Shown here: piece by piece, positions 17,192-25,835 of the stretch
Numbering within the stretch: the stretch's first letter is position 1
How the letters are laid out: every line of letters begins with the position of its first letter
From: Saprospiraceae bacterium
GTDB taxonomy: Bacteria; Bacteroidota; Bacteroidia; Chitinophagales; Saprospiraceae
DNA length: 32,873 nt
NCBI GenBank assembly: GCA_017985675.1
Contig: JAGNXB010000018.1
Span: forward strand, 1 to 32,873
Direction of reading: 5' to 3'
Notes under the pieces: generated by a model
What the model was told of the DNA's origin: nothing
Database searches by the model: none
Seen by the model: only the letters and a program-made list of their open reading frames with translations
Program-made: the position numbers and the translations under genes

Positions 17192-18243
17192 CCATCCCCA
17201 CATCCGAATTTAAGCTCTTCAGTGGCGACAGTGCATGGGATGCTTTTCGAGCGTGGCTGGCACAGGAAAAGTTTAGTCAGATCATCACACTGGTAGACAC
17301 AAATACCCTGGTCCATTGCCTGCCATATTTGCAACAACAAGTCGAGGAGAAAATTCATCCACTGGTGATACCTGCGAGCGAGTCAGAAAAAAAACTTGAC
17401 ACAGCCGCTTATCTGTGGCGTGCGATGATGGCGAATAAGGTTGATCGGCATGCCCTACTGATCAATTTGGGCGGCGGGGTAGTAACAGATATGGGTGGCT
17501 TTGTAGCTTCCACATTTAAGCGGGGCATATCATTTGCACATATTCCAACTACGCTGCTTGGAATGGTCGATGCGGCAATCGGCGGCAAAACCGGCATTGA
17601 CCTTGATTATTCCAAAAACATCGTTGGCACATTTGCTCCGGCAGATACGCTGGTCATTGACCCGGCTTTTCTGGAAACACTGCCATTAGAAGATAAGCGA
17701 TCGGGATTTGCAGAAATGCTCAAACATGGCCTTGTGCAGGATGTTTCGCTCTGGTCTGATTTGTCCGGTATGCCTGGTATTGATACTGTGGATATAGATA
17801 TGATCCTTCGGGCAGGAGCTATCAAGCGTCGTATTGTGGATCAGGATCCCCATGAAAAAGGAATTCGGAAGATCCTGAATTTTGGTCATACATTAGGTCA
17901 TGCCATCGAAAGTTGGGCGCTCCAATCCAGTATGGCTATACGACATGGCGAAGCTGTTGCGGCCGGGATGTTGCTCGAATCATGGTTGTCTTTGACTCAT
18001 AATGGCTTGAGCTGGGAAGATTGGACGGATATTCGGCGAACGATTCAGCGATTTTTTCCGCCTTTGGATTTCCGCACAGTTGATCCCGAAGGATGTTTGC
18101 CTTATATCTTTCAGGACAAAAAAAACAGGGCTGGCACGATCCGTTGTGTGATGTTGCGACGTCCAGGGCAGGCAGAATGGGATATTGAAGTCACAGCAGA
18201 ACAGGTAAGAACAGCACTATCCATATATCCGACACTCTTTTAG
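17188..18243 (+). CDS. aroB: 3-dehydroquinate synthase
   Basis: A 351-residue cytoplasmic NAD- and metal-dependent enzyme that cyclises DAHP to 3-dehydroquinate, the second shikimate step. The nucleotide-binding LGGGVVTDMGGF, the IPTTLLGMVDAAIGGKTGID segment, GFAEMLKHGL, and the metal-site motif LNFGHTLGHAIE are intact. Length is near the E. coli enzyme (362). The start is GTG at 17188, overlapping the upstream stop as GTGA; no ATG exists until after residue 70, past conserved sequence. It closes the overlapping ABM-DinB-aroB run. The next gene has its own promoter box 36 nt downstream. Confidence 0.95.
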   Translation: MTIPTSEFKLFSGDSAWDAFRAWLAQEKFSQIITLVDTNTLVHCLPYLQQQVEEKIHPLVIPASESEKKLDTAAYLWRAMMANKVDRHALLINLGGGVVTDMGGFVASTFKRGISFAHIPTTLLGMVDAAIGGKTGIDLDYSKNIVGTFAPADTLVIDPAFLETLPLEDKRSGFAEMLKHGLVQDVSLWSDLSGMPGIDTVDIDMILRAGAIKRRIVDQDPHEKGIRKILNFGHTLGHAIESWALQSSMAIRHGEAVAAGMLLESWLSLTHNGLSWEDWTDIRRTIQRFFPPLDFRTVDPEGCLPYIFQDKKNRAGTIRCVMLRRPGQAEWDIEVTAEQVRTALSIYPTLF

Positions 18244-18278
18244 TCCGGCCGGATGGAACAGAGATAACCATCAATCAC

Positions 18279-18286
18279 TACCTTTG
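18279..18286 (+). promoter_or_regulatory. -7 promoter box of the PBP gene (TACCTTTG)
   Basis: An exact TAnnTTTG match. Its last three bases are an in-frame TTG that could be mistaken for a start codon. Transcription would begin near 18292, giving a 13-nt leader to the ATG at 18305, which argues against translation from the TTG. Confidence 0.55.
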
Positions 18287-18304
18287 ACCCAATCAAAGCC
18301 CTAT

Positions 18305-20872
18305 ATGAGTACTATTCCTTGGATGCATCGTGATTTTCGCCCGCGAGAGGAGGCGGTCATTCAGTGGATTTGGAGGCTGTTTTTTGGCTTTATATGTGCA
18401 CTTATTCTATGGTTCATTTATTTGAGCTTTCAGGACCTGCCCTCCTTTGATGATCTCGAAAATCCCAGTAACAAGCAAGCCTCCCAGGTTTTTGATGGCA
18501 ATGGTGCAGACATTGGGCGGTATTATATCGAAAACCGCGTGCCAGTCCGGTATGAAGAACTGTCCCCCAACCTGGTCAATGCCTTAATTGCCACAGAGGA
18601 CATCCGGTTTAAACGGCATTCTGGAATTGATTTTATTGCCCTCGGTCGTGTCGCAGTCAAAACAGTGTTTATGGGGGATACCGGCAGTGGAGGCGGTAGT
18701 ACGATTACCCAACAATTGGCTAAACTGCTCTATTCAGACAGGGATTTTTCGGGTATGGGCAAATTGCGCAAGGCATTTTCGCTGGTGTCCATTAAGATGA
18801 AAGAGTGGATTACGGCCGTAAAATTGGAACGTGCCTATACCAAGGAGGAGATCATTTCGATGTACCTCAACCATTTTAATTTCATCAATGGCGCGTATGG
18901 CATCAAAGCGGCTTCGGAGATTTATTTTGGGGTAGGACAGGATTCGCTGGCTGTGGAAGAAGCAGCAACGCTGGTGGGTATGCTGCAGAATCCGTCACTA
19001 TATAATCCCCTGCGTAGACCTGAGCTGACCATGAGCCGCCGAAATGTGGTACTGGCGCAGATGCGTAAAAAGGGTCACATCGACAAAGCAACATTTGAGG
19101 TACTTAAAGATAAACCCATTGATATTTCGAGATTTAGCCGCGCCTCTCATGATGAAGGACTGGCGCCTTATTTCAGGATGGAGCTGCGCAAGGAGATTCT
19201 GACGCTATTAGACAGACCGGAATGCCGCAAGCCCAATGGAGAGAAGTACGATATTTATCGGGATGGTCTGCGTATTTATACCACTATCGATACAAGTGTC
19301 CAAAAGGAATTGGAAGCGGCCGTTGCGCTGCATATGCCGGTACTTCAAAAGAAGTTTTGGCGAACCTGGAAGAATAGGGATCCCTGGACACATATGGCTG
19401 ACAATAATACCGAGGCCGAGATCGAACTCAGACAACAAAAGCTCCAGGAGCAAGTGCGCGCTATGGAGCGATATATGCTTATACGCTCAAGGTCGTTTGA
19501 GCCCTTTGTCGAACAGCAGGAAATTAAGATCGGCCGGATCATGCTGCGGGATCTGGATGTAGACCGAATGCTGCGCGAGCTTGCAAAACCAGGCTATTTA
19601 AAGGAATTGCAGGATTTGAAAATCATTTCGCCATCGATGGTTAAAGATTATAAGGCGATTATGAAAGGGGAAAACTGGGGTGCGTTGAAAAAGAAATGGG
19701 ACACTTACCAGAAGGAATTGGATGAAATGCTCAATACGCCGGTAAAAATGGTCGTATTTGATTATGAATCCCCGGGTTTTCAGAAGGATACGCTCATGAC
19801 TCCGCTGGATAGTCTCAAGTATCACCGCATGATTCTGCAGACCGGTGTGGTGGCTATAGACCCTTCCAATGGTTATGTAAGAGGATGGGTAGGTGGTGTG
19901 AATTACCGGCATTTTCAATATGACCACGTCAAATCAGACCGTCAGGTAGGGTCTACCTTTAAGCCGTTTGTGTATGCTACTGCTGTTGCTTTGCAATCTA
20001 TTTCACCTTGCATGACATTATATGATAATCCACAGACTATCATACCAGGCGAAGGGAATTTTAATCTGGATAAGGAATGGACGCCTCGTAATTTTGATGA
20101 ATATTCCGGTGAATCATATACCCTTTTTGAAGGCTTGCGAAAAAGTAAAAATACCTTCTCTGTTTACCTGATGAAACAATTGGGGGATACCCAACCGGTG
20201 CGCGGACTCATCAATATTATGGGAATTGATAGTTCGGCACGCACTGCAAACGGATCATATCGGGTGCCCCGGCAACCTTCAATAGCCTTGGGGTCTGCAG
20301 ATTTAAGTGTCCTGGAAATGACGGGTGCCTACAGCACGTTTGCCAACGATGGGGTATTCAACAAGCCGGTAATGGTGACACGAATAGAGGATGCTTACGG
20401 CCGGGTTATATTCCAGGAAGCGCCCCTGGAGCGCAGGGCGCTTAGTCCGGAATCCAATTTTGTGATGGTCGAGATGTTGCGCTTTGCCGCGAGAGGAGCT
20501 GCAGGATTTTCAGGCGTAAAGAGTGATTTTGGCGGCAAAACAGGTACAACAAATTTTTATGCCGACGGCTGGTACATAGGCATTACCCCATCCCTGGTTA
20601 TAGGCGTTTGGGTAGGTGGTGAAGATCGTTGGATCCGATTTACCAATCCGGCAGATGGACAGGGTTCTGTCTTGGCGCGCCCCATATTTTCCGAGGCACT
20701 GCGAGGGCTTGAAAATAATCCCTTTGCACCTTACGATGCCACAAGACGATTTAAAAATCCAGGCAATATTGGCATTGAACTGAATTGCGGCCAATACCAA
20801 AAACCCAGTGGCGAAGAAGTGCCCGGTGATGATCAGGAATTTTTTGAGGACATTTTTAATGAGAGCTTCTGA
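18305..20872 (+). CDS. Class A penicillin-binding protein (PBP1A-like)
   Basis: An 855-residue inner-membrane bifunctional peptidoglycan synthase. A membrane anchor (about 21-41) is followed by a GT51 glycosyltransferase domain whose catalytic Glu98 lies in ATEDIRFKRHSGID and by STITQQLAKLL. The transpeptidase domain has the three expected motifs: SxxK in GSTFKPF, SxN in RKSKNTFSV and KTGT in GGKTGTTNF. Between the two domains sits a charged, helical stretch of more than 100 residues (about 315-475, rich in Lys, Glu and Arg), longer than in E. coli PBP1A. The start ATG at 18305 is set by the promoter box. The TGA stop overlaps the ATG of the HEAT-cyclophilin lipoprotein, so the two products are probably made together. 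Confidence 0.93.
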   Translation: MSTIPWMHRDFRPREEAVIQWIWRLFFGFICALILWFIYLSFQDLPSFDDLENPSNKQASQVFDGNGADIGRYYIENRVPVRYEELSPNLVNALIATEDIRFKRHSGIDFIALGRVAVKTVFMGDTGSGGGSTITQQLAKLLYSDRDFSGMGKLRKAFSLVSIKMKEWITAVKLERAYTKEEIISMYLNHFNFINGAYGIKAASEIYFGVGQDSLAVEEAATLVGMLQNPSLYNPLRRPELTMSRRNVVLAQMRKKGHIDKATFEVLKDKPIDISRFSRASHDEGLAPYFRMELRKEILTLLDRPECRKPNGEKYDIYRDGLRIYTTIDTSVQKELEAAVALHMPVLQKKFWRTWKNRDPWTHMADNNTEAEIELRQQKLQEQVRAMERYMLIRSRSFEPFVEQQEIKIGRIMLRDLDVDRMLRELAKPGYLKELQDLKIISPSMVKDYKAIMKGENWGALKKKWDTYQKELDEMLNTPVKMVVFDYESPGFQKDTLMTPLDSLKYHRMILQTGVVAIDPSNGYVRGWVGGVNYRHFQYDHVKSDRQVGSTFKPFVYATAVALQSISPCMTLYDNPQTIIPGEGNFNLDKEWTPRNFDEYSGESYTLFEGLRKSKNTFSVYLMKQLGDTQPVRGLINIMGIDSSARTANGSYRVPRQPSIALGSADLSVLEMTGAYSTFANDGVFNKPVMVTRIEDAYGRVIFQEAPLERRALSPESNFVMVEMLRFAARGAAGFSGVKSDFGGKTGTTNFYADGWYIGITPSLVIGVWVGGEDRWIRFTNPADGQGSVLARPIFSEALRGLENNPFAPYDATRRFKNPGNIGIELNCGQYQKPSGEEVPGDDQEFFEDIFNESF

Positions 20873-22917
20873 TGATCGCTTTTCAAGTTGCTCTGCGGTC
20901 TGATCGATTCTGGTCCAATCGGATTGGATTACTTTGTACAACGGCGTTGATCCTGGCGCTGGGCTCCTGCATTCCTGCTGAAAAGCAACCCGTGAAAGCC
21001 ATCCGAATAGGATTGGATGATGCTAAAACCCGTCAGATTCTGGACATCCAGGATAGGCGGGTGCTGGATAGTTTGTACCTTTTTTTAACCGATACGGATC
21101 CTACTTATCGCTATTATGCCACACTTGCACTGAGTTCGGTTGGCGACTCTACCAGTATTATACATCTTGCCAAATTATTGACTGATCCGGCTGAAGATAT
21201 CCGGCTAATGGCAGCATATGCCCTGGGCCAAATCCGTTCTCCGGGTGCTGTATTGCCCTTAATCGGGGCGTTCGATCCCTGGGATACTTTGGGATTGTCG
21301 GCACCACTGAATGCGGCTATACTGGAAGCTGTGGGCAAATCGGGTGACACTATATATCTCGATCACCTCAGCGCTATTAAATCATATACGCTGGCTGACT
21401 CACTTTATGTAATGGGCCAAACTCTCGGCATTTTGGAATTTGCATTATCAGGGCATACCCTGCCCGCTGGCACAATGCGCATGGCATCGATCCTGGGGAC
21501 AGATCAAGCGCCAAAAGAAGCGAGGAAAAGGGCTGCCTATTACTTTGTTCGGGCAAAAGGTGTCACGTTTGATACCCTTATTCAGGAAATGGTCACCTCC
21601 TTGCGCAGCGAACAGGATCCGGACCTCCGCATGTTGTTAGCTCAGGCTGTGGGAAAAAGTAAAAACGAACTGGCCTTAAACTCGCTGGCTGGATTGCTCC
21701 CGCTTGAAAAGGATTACAGGGTACGATGTAATATGGTAAAGGCACTGGGCAACTTTGATTATATCGTAGTCAAGGATGCCCTGATCAAAGCATTTCGGGA
21801 TTCCTCCTATCAGGTAGGCCTTGTCGCTGCTGAGGTGCTTTCACGCATTGGTGATCCCAAAGAAAGTCAGGAGTGGTTGCAATTAGCAAGATCAACCAAA
21901 CATCCATGGGTAAAAGCCCACCTTTATCGCGCTGTCAGCCGTATATGTCCGGTGTTTTTGCCTGTCACCCGTACAGGAATCCAAAACGATCTCAAATTTG
22001 CCCTCAATACCATACAGGATCCTTATCTCAGGGGGGTATATATCCAGGCGATGGGCCAGTTTGGTTGGAATGTTCCTTTCCTGCGGGAAGAGTGGGCACG
22101 CAGCAGACCTGGATATACCAAAACGACAGCAATAGAAGCTTTAAAGGAGATTTCAGATCGCCCGGATTTCAACACAATTTTTGGTGCATCAGCCAGAAGT
22201 ATTCGCAAAAATCTGGGTGAATTTTTCAATGTGGCCTTACAAAGCCGGGATGCCGGAAGCGTTGCAACAGCCGCTGCCGCGTTGCGCAATCCAACATCGG
22301 GATACAGGGATATTCTCCGCTCAGATACAAGCTTTCAAAAAGCCTTGGCCAACTGCAAGCTTCCTGGTGATATTGAAGTGTATAATGAACTGGTTGTATC
22401 GCAGTCCTTTTTCAAACGCAACAAAATTGTACCTGTCCAGGTAGCCTATAATCATCCGATTGACTGGGAGAATGTACTGTTGGTAAAGGCAAATACCCGG
22501 GCAGTGATCAAAACGGCAAAAGGGAATATTATTTTAATTCTCGATCCCAATAAGGCGCCGGGCTCGGTGGGCAATTTTATCCAATTGGCCAAAGCCGGCT
22601 TCTACGATGGCAAAGTATTTCATCGCGTTGTGCCTAATTTTGTCGTGCAGGCAGGATGCCCGCGTGGGGATGGTTATGGTTCGCTGGATTATACCATTCG
22701 ATCCGAAGTGGGATTTTCAAGATTTGATCGGGCCGGTTTGTTGGGTATGGCATCAGCCGGATTGCATACGGAAGGAACACAGTTTTTCATCACGCATTCA
22801 CCTGCTTATCACTTAAATGGGAAGTATACGTGTTTTGGAGAAGTAGAAAGTGGAATGGATATCGTCCATAGCCTGGTGCCGGGCGATATCATTGAAAACA
22901 TTGAAATAATTTACTGA
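20872..22917 (+). CDS. HEAT-repeat lipoprotein with C-terminal cyclophilin (peptidyl-prolyl isomerase) domain
   Basis: A 681-residue envelope protein. The N-terminal hydrophobic segment ends in a lipobox (LALGSC, Cys33), so it should be lipid-anchored in the inner or outer membrane. Residues about 60-500 are helical HEAT-like repeats (for example YATLALSSVGD, LMAAYALGQI, DPDLRMLLAQAVGKSK). Residues about 541-681 are a cyclophilin domain with Arg585, Phe590 and Gln593 in FHRVVPNFVVQAG and QFFIT. The equivalents of human Trp121 and His126 are His and Tyr, typical of cyclosporin-insensitive members. It overlaps the PBP stop by one base (TGATG). The arrangement suggests a folding factor for envelope proteins, perhaps the synthase itself; that is inference. 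Confidence 0.85.
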   Translation: MIAFQVALRSDRFWSNRIGLLCTTALILALGSCIPAEKQPVKAIRIGLDDAKTRQILDIQDRRVLDSLYLFLTDTDPTYRYYATLALSSVGDSTSIIHLAKLLTDPAEDIRLMAAYALGQIRSPGAVLPLIGAFDPWDTLGLSAPLNAAILEAVGKSGDTIYLDHLSAIKSYTLADSLYVMGQTLGILEFALSGHTLPAGTMRMASILGTDQAPKEARKRAAYYFVRAKGVTFDTLIQEMVTSLRSEQDPDLRMLLAQAVGKSKNELALNSLAGLLPLEKDYRVRCNMVKALGNFDYIVVKDALIKAFRDSSYQVGLVAAEVLSRIGDPKESQEWLQLARSTKHPWVKAHLYRAVSRICPVFLPVTRTGIQNDLKFALNTIQDPYLRGVYIQAMGQFGWNVPFLREEWARSRPGYTKTTAIEALKEISDRPDFNTIFGASARSIRKNLGEFFNVALQSRDAGSVATAAAALRNPTSGYRDILRSDTSFQKALANCKLPGDIEVYNELVVSQSFFKRNKIVPVQVAYNHPIDWENVLLVKANTRAVIKTAKGNIILILDPNKAPGSVGNFIQLAKAGFYDGKVFHRVVPNFVVQAGCPRGDGYGSLDYTIRSEVGFSRFDRAGLLGMASAGLHTEGTQFFITHSPAYHLNGKYTCFGEVESGMDIVHSLVPGDIIENIEIIY

Positions 22918-22918
22918 T

Positions 22919-22939
22919 TGACCGGAAGTTCTCCGGTTA
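22919..22939 (+). terminator. Short hairpin directly after the HEAT-cyclophilin stop
   Basis: ACCGGA (22921-22926) pairs with TCCGGT (22932-22937) around an AGTTC loop, extendable by a wobble and an A-T pair. It begins two bases after the stop. There is no T tract, so it may stabilise the mRNA end rather than terminate transcription. Confidence 0.35.
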
Positions 22940-22975
22940 TAAACGGATTCATCGCCTCAAAAAATCTTACGTTTT

Positions 22976-24097
22976 ATGGAAAACCTTTTGCATACACCGC
23001 TTACTGCCATTCACGAAGCTTTAGGTGCCAAAATGGCTCCTTTTGCAGGTTATCTCATGCCCATTTCCTATTCGGGTATTCGCGAAGAACATGCTGTTGT
23101 GCGCGAGAAGGTGGGTGTATTTGATGTGACACACATGGGTGAATTTATTGTACGCGGCAAACAAGCTTTGGATCTGGTGCAAAAAGTGACCACCAATGAT
23201 GCTTCTAAACTCGCCATCGGCCAGGCTCAATATTCCTGCCTCCCCAATGGTGAAGGCGGTATAGTCGATGATTTGCTGGTCTACCGGTTACCTGAAAACA
23301 TGTGCGATGAAGGCGAACAAGCTTTTTTGTTGGTCGTGAATGCTTCCAACATGCAAAAAGACTGGGATTGGATTTCCAGGCATAATCAGTACGATACCCG
23401 ATTGATCAATATTTCTTCAGAAACAGGTTTGATGGCCGTGCAGGGCCCTAAAGCGGTAGAAACCTTGCAATCACTTACAGACATTGATCTCTCGGCTATT
23501 CCTTATTACCATTTTGTCAAAGGCACCATAGCAGGTGTGGATAATGTACTCATTTCTGCTACCGGCTATACGGGCAGTGGTGGCTTTGAACTATATACAG
23601 AAAATGAACATCTGCCTGCGTTGTGGGCAGCGGTATTTGAGGCCGGAGCGCCATTTGGCATTCAGCCTTGTGGACTTGGCGCAAGAGATACCCTGCGACT
23701 GGAGATGGGTTATTGCCTCTATGGAAACGATATCGATGATACCACCTCGCCACTTGAAGCTGGTCTGGGCTGGATCACTAAGTTGAAAAAGGGGGATTTT
23801 GTCGACGCTGATCGGCTAAATGCTCAAAAGGCCGCCGGGTTGTCCCGCAAACTGGTCGGGTTTACTGTGAAAGACAGAAGGGTGCCTCGACATGGTTATG
23901 GATTGGAAGATGGTGATGGCAATGCCATTGGCGTTGTTACATCTGGTACACAATCGCCTTCACTGGATATTCCAATAGGGATGGGTTATGTCTCCTTGCC
24001 ATTCGCCAGCCCGGGATCCCTGATTTATGTCAACACAGGCGCTAAGCGTTTGGAAGCGGAGGTGACTACATTGCCTTTTGTGGATGTAAAAGCGTAA
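22976..24097 (+). CDS. gcvT: Aminomethyltransferase (glycine cleavage T protein)
   Basis: A 373-residue cytoplasmic enzyme that releases ammonia from the aminomethyl-lipoyl H protein and forms 5,10-methylene-tetrahydrofolate. Conserved segments are in order: FAGYLMPISY, FDVTHMGEF, GQAQYSCLPNGEGGIVDDLLVYR, SATGYTGSGGFELY and GARDTLRLEMGYCLYGNDI, followed by the C-terminal barrel (SRKLVGFTVKDRRVPRHGY). Length fits GcvT rather than the larger dehydrogenase fusions. gcvH and gcvP are absent from the window, as is common in Bacteroidota where they are scattered. The ATG at 22976 gives the family N-terminus. A GbsR-type regulator gene follows in the same direction. Confidence 0.94.
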   Translation: MENLLHTPLTAIHEALGAKMAPFAGYLMPISYSGIREEHAVVREKVGVFDVTHMGEFIVRGKQALDLVQKVTTNDASKLAIGQAQYSCLPNGEGGIVDDLLVYRLPENMCDEGEQAFLLVVNASNMQKDWDWISRHNQYDTRLINISSETGLMAVQGPKAVETLQSLTDIDLSAIPYYHFVKGTIAGVDNVLISATGYTGSGGFELYTENEHLPALWAAVFEAGAPFGIQPCGLGARDTLRLEMGYCLYGNDIDDTTSPLEAGLGWITKLKKGDFVDADRLNAQKAAGLSRKLVGFTVKDRRVPRHGYGLEDGDGNAIGVVTSGTQSPSLDIPIGMGYVSLPFASPGSLIYVNTGAKRLEAEVTTLPFVDVKA

Positions 24098-24169
24098 ACT
24101 TTTAGTGGGTTGTTTGAACAATCGTACCCATTATTGTCTTATGGTGTAGTTCGAATAGGGCACAACGCT

Positions 24170-24670
24170 ATGGATTATAATGAGGGAAGGGATAAGTTTA
24201 TCGAAACCTGGGGACGCCTTGCAGGGTCTTGGGGTGTACCTAAGACCATGGCCCAAATTCATGCCTTGTTATTGATTACAACCCAGCCTATGTGTGCGGA
24301 TGAAGTTATTTCTCAGTTGGATATCAGCCGGGGCAATGCAAATATGAATCTGCGCGAGCTCGTAGAATGGGGTCTTGTTGTCAAAGAATCAAAAGACAGC
24401 GGTCGGAAAGAATATTTTGTTGCGGAAAAAAATATTTGGGAGGTCTTCCGAATGATCGCGGTCCAGCGCAAAAAACGGGAGCTTGAGCCGGTCGTCAGAG
24501 CCCTGGACGAACTGACTCAGGTAGACGCAAACTGTCCCGATTCGGAGGCATTTATTAAGATGGTGCGCGATCTCAAATACATTTCCTCTGCTGCCGATGC
24601 CCTGATTGACCGCATCATCCAGAAGGAATCGGTCTGGCTGCTAAATGGCCTGTCTAAATTGACCCGATAA
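24170..24670 (+). CDS. GbsR/MarR family transcriptional regulator
   Basis: A 166-residue winged-helix DNA-binding protein. The segment KFIETWGRLAGSWGVPKTMAQIHALLL is the usual start of GbsR-like proteins, followed by the recognition region ADEVISQLDISRGNANMNLRELVEWGLV and the wing KDSGRKEYFV, then a helical dimerisation tail. GbsR of Bacillus represses betaine uptake and synthesis genes; the ligand here is unknown. The ATG at 24170 is preferred to an in-frame TTG at 24110, which would add 20 residues without family similarity. The 72-nt gap after gcvT contains TTGTTTGAACAA at 24110-24121, an imperfect palindrome that might be an operator. Confidence 0.85.
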   Translation: MDYNEGRDKFIETWGRLAGSWGVPKTMAQIHALLLITTQPMCADEVISQLDISRGNANMNLRELVEWGLVVKESKDSGRKEYFVAEKNIWEVFRMIAVQRKKRELEPVVRALDELTQVDANCPDSEAFIKMVRDLKYISSAADALIDRIIQKESVWLLNGLSKLTR

Positions 24671-24693
24671 GCATTACCTGAAAGATCTATACG

Positions 24694-24701
24694 TAGCTTT
24701 G
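24694..24701 (+). promoter_or_regulatory. -7 promoter box of the DUF1015 gene (TAGCTTTG)
   Basis: An exact TAnnTTTG match with a predicted start near 24707, 11 nt before the ATG at 24718. It separates the DUF1015-amidohydrolase pair from the regulator gene. Confidence 0.5.
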
Positions 24702-24717
24702 TGATCAATTTGACCGC

Positions 24718-25827
24718 ATGAAAATCAACACCTTTAAGGCTGTTTATCCCAATCCCGATTATATCACTTCCTCCGACTCTTTTTTTAAGGGGATGAAGGA
24801 GGATTTTCCGGAATTTCGCCGCAGCGGCCTATTCAGTAAATGTGAAGAAGAAGCCCTCTACATCTACAGGATCCGTTATGCAGATCATGCTTTTGTCGGG
24901 CTTGTTGCCCTTGCAGATATTGACGATTATCTATCTGGCCGGATCAAACGGCACGAACACACGCTTGCTGATAAGGAACAAATTCATCTCAATCTACTGC
25001 TTCGAAACAGAGCTATTGTCAAGCCTGTGTTGCTGACACATACACCGGTACCTAGCCTTACAGCCAGGTTGCGTGATTATATTTCAACCAGAGAAGCAGA
25101 CCTTACCATTCATTTTGAGGCGGATAATATTGATCATAGCTGGTGGGCTGTGGCAGATCCTTCCTTTATAGCAGATATGCAGCGCACGTTTGCTGAGGAA
25201 ATAGGTGAAAGTTATATCGCTGACGGCCATCACCGCAGCAGTGCTATGGCCTTGTTGCACGGCCGCCTGGCGGAGCGATCATCGGAGCGAACTTATAAGG
25301 GATTGCTGGCTTCTTTTTTTGCTGCAGATCAGGTTGAAATACTTGATTTCAATCGCATTGTGGATGTTTTTGCGGATCTCTCACCCACCGTATTTATGGC
25401 TAAATTGTCCAGAATCATGGACATTACTATTTCCCTAGAACCGGTCAAACCTCAACAAAAACACCAGCTAACCATGTATCTCCATCGCGAATGGTACATC
25501 CTGAGTTGGAAGCAGGAAGTGCTGGAAAAGTATAATCATCAAACGGTCCTTTTGGATGTGCAGCTTTTTAATGATGAGATCCTGACCAATCTGCTGGATG
25601 TGCATGACATACGGACGGACAGCCGGATAGAATATTTTCCCGGCGTGTATGGTATGGATGCCTTTAAGCAGGCTGTTCATCAAAAGGAAGTGCGCGTAGG
25701 CTTTAGTTTGTTCCCGGTTTCGTTGGAGGAAATGATGGTTCTTTCTGATGAAGAAGGCGTGCTTCCGCCCAAATCGACTTGGTTTGAGCCGCGTATGAAA
25801 AACGGTATTCTCATCTACGAATTTTAA
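24718..25827 (+). CDS. DUF1015 family protein
   Basis: A 369-residue cytoplasmic protein of unknown function. It shows the family's recurring segments: an N-terminal KAVYPNPDY start, IKRHEHTLADKE, and the ADGHHRSSAM motif, whose histidines and aspartate look like a catalytic or metal site, plus a C-terminal segment around RIEYFPG. Members are widespread in Bacteroidota and Firmicutes, often close to serine-biosynthesis genes by my recollection; here the neighbours are gcvT and a regulator on one side and an amidohydrolase 8 nt downstream on the other. It has its own -7 box. The function of the family has not been established, so none is assigned. Confidence 0.85.
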   Translation: MKINTFKAVYPNPDYITSSDSFFKGMKEDFPEFRRSGLFSKCEEEALYIYRIRYADHAFVGLVALADIDDYLSGRIKRHEHTLADKEQIHLNLLLRNRAIVKPVLLTHTPVPSLTARLRDYISTREADLTIHFEADNIDHSWWAVADPSFIADMQRTFAEEIGESYIADGHHRSSAMALLHGRLAERSSERTYKGLLASFFAADQVEILDFNRIVDVFADLSPTVFMAKLSRIMDITISLEPVKPQQKHQLTMYLHREWYILSWKQEVLEKYNHQTVLLDVQLFNDEILTNLLDVHDIRTDSRIEYFPGVYGMDAFKQAVHQKEVRVGFSLFPVSLEEMMVLSDEEGVLPPKSTWFEPRMKNGILIYEF

Positions 25828-25835
25828 TTCCCCTG

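Noticed and set aside
18284..18304. TTG start for the PBP adding seven residues
   Set aside because: The TTG is the end of an exact TACCTTTG -7 box, so transcription would start after it; the ATG at 18305 is preferred.
24110..24169. TTG start for the GbsR-like regulator
   Set aside because: The extra 20 residues precede the conserved family start and include the possible palindromic operator; ATG at 24170 fits better.
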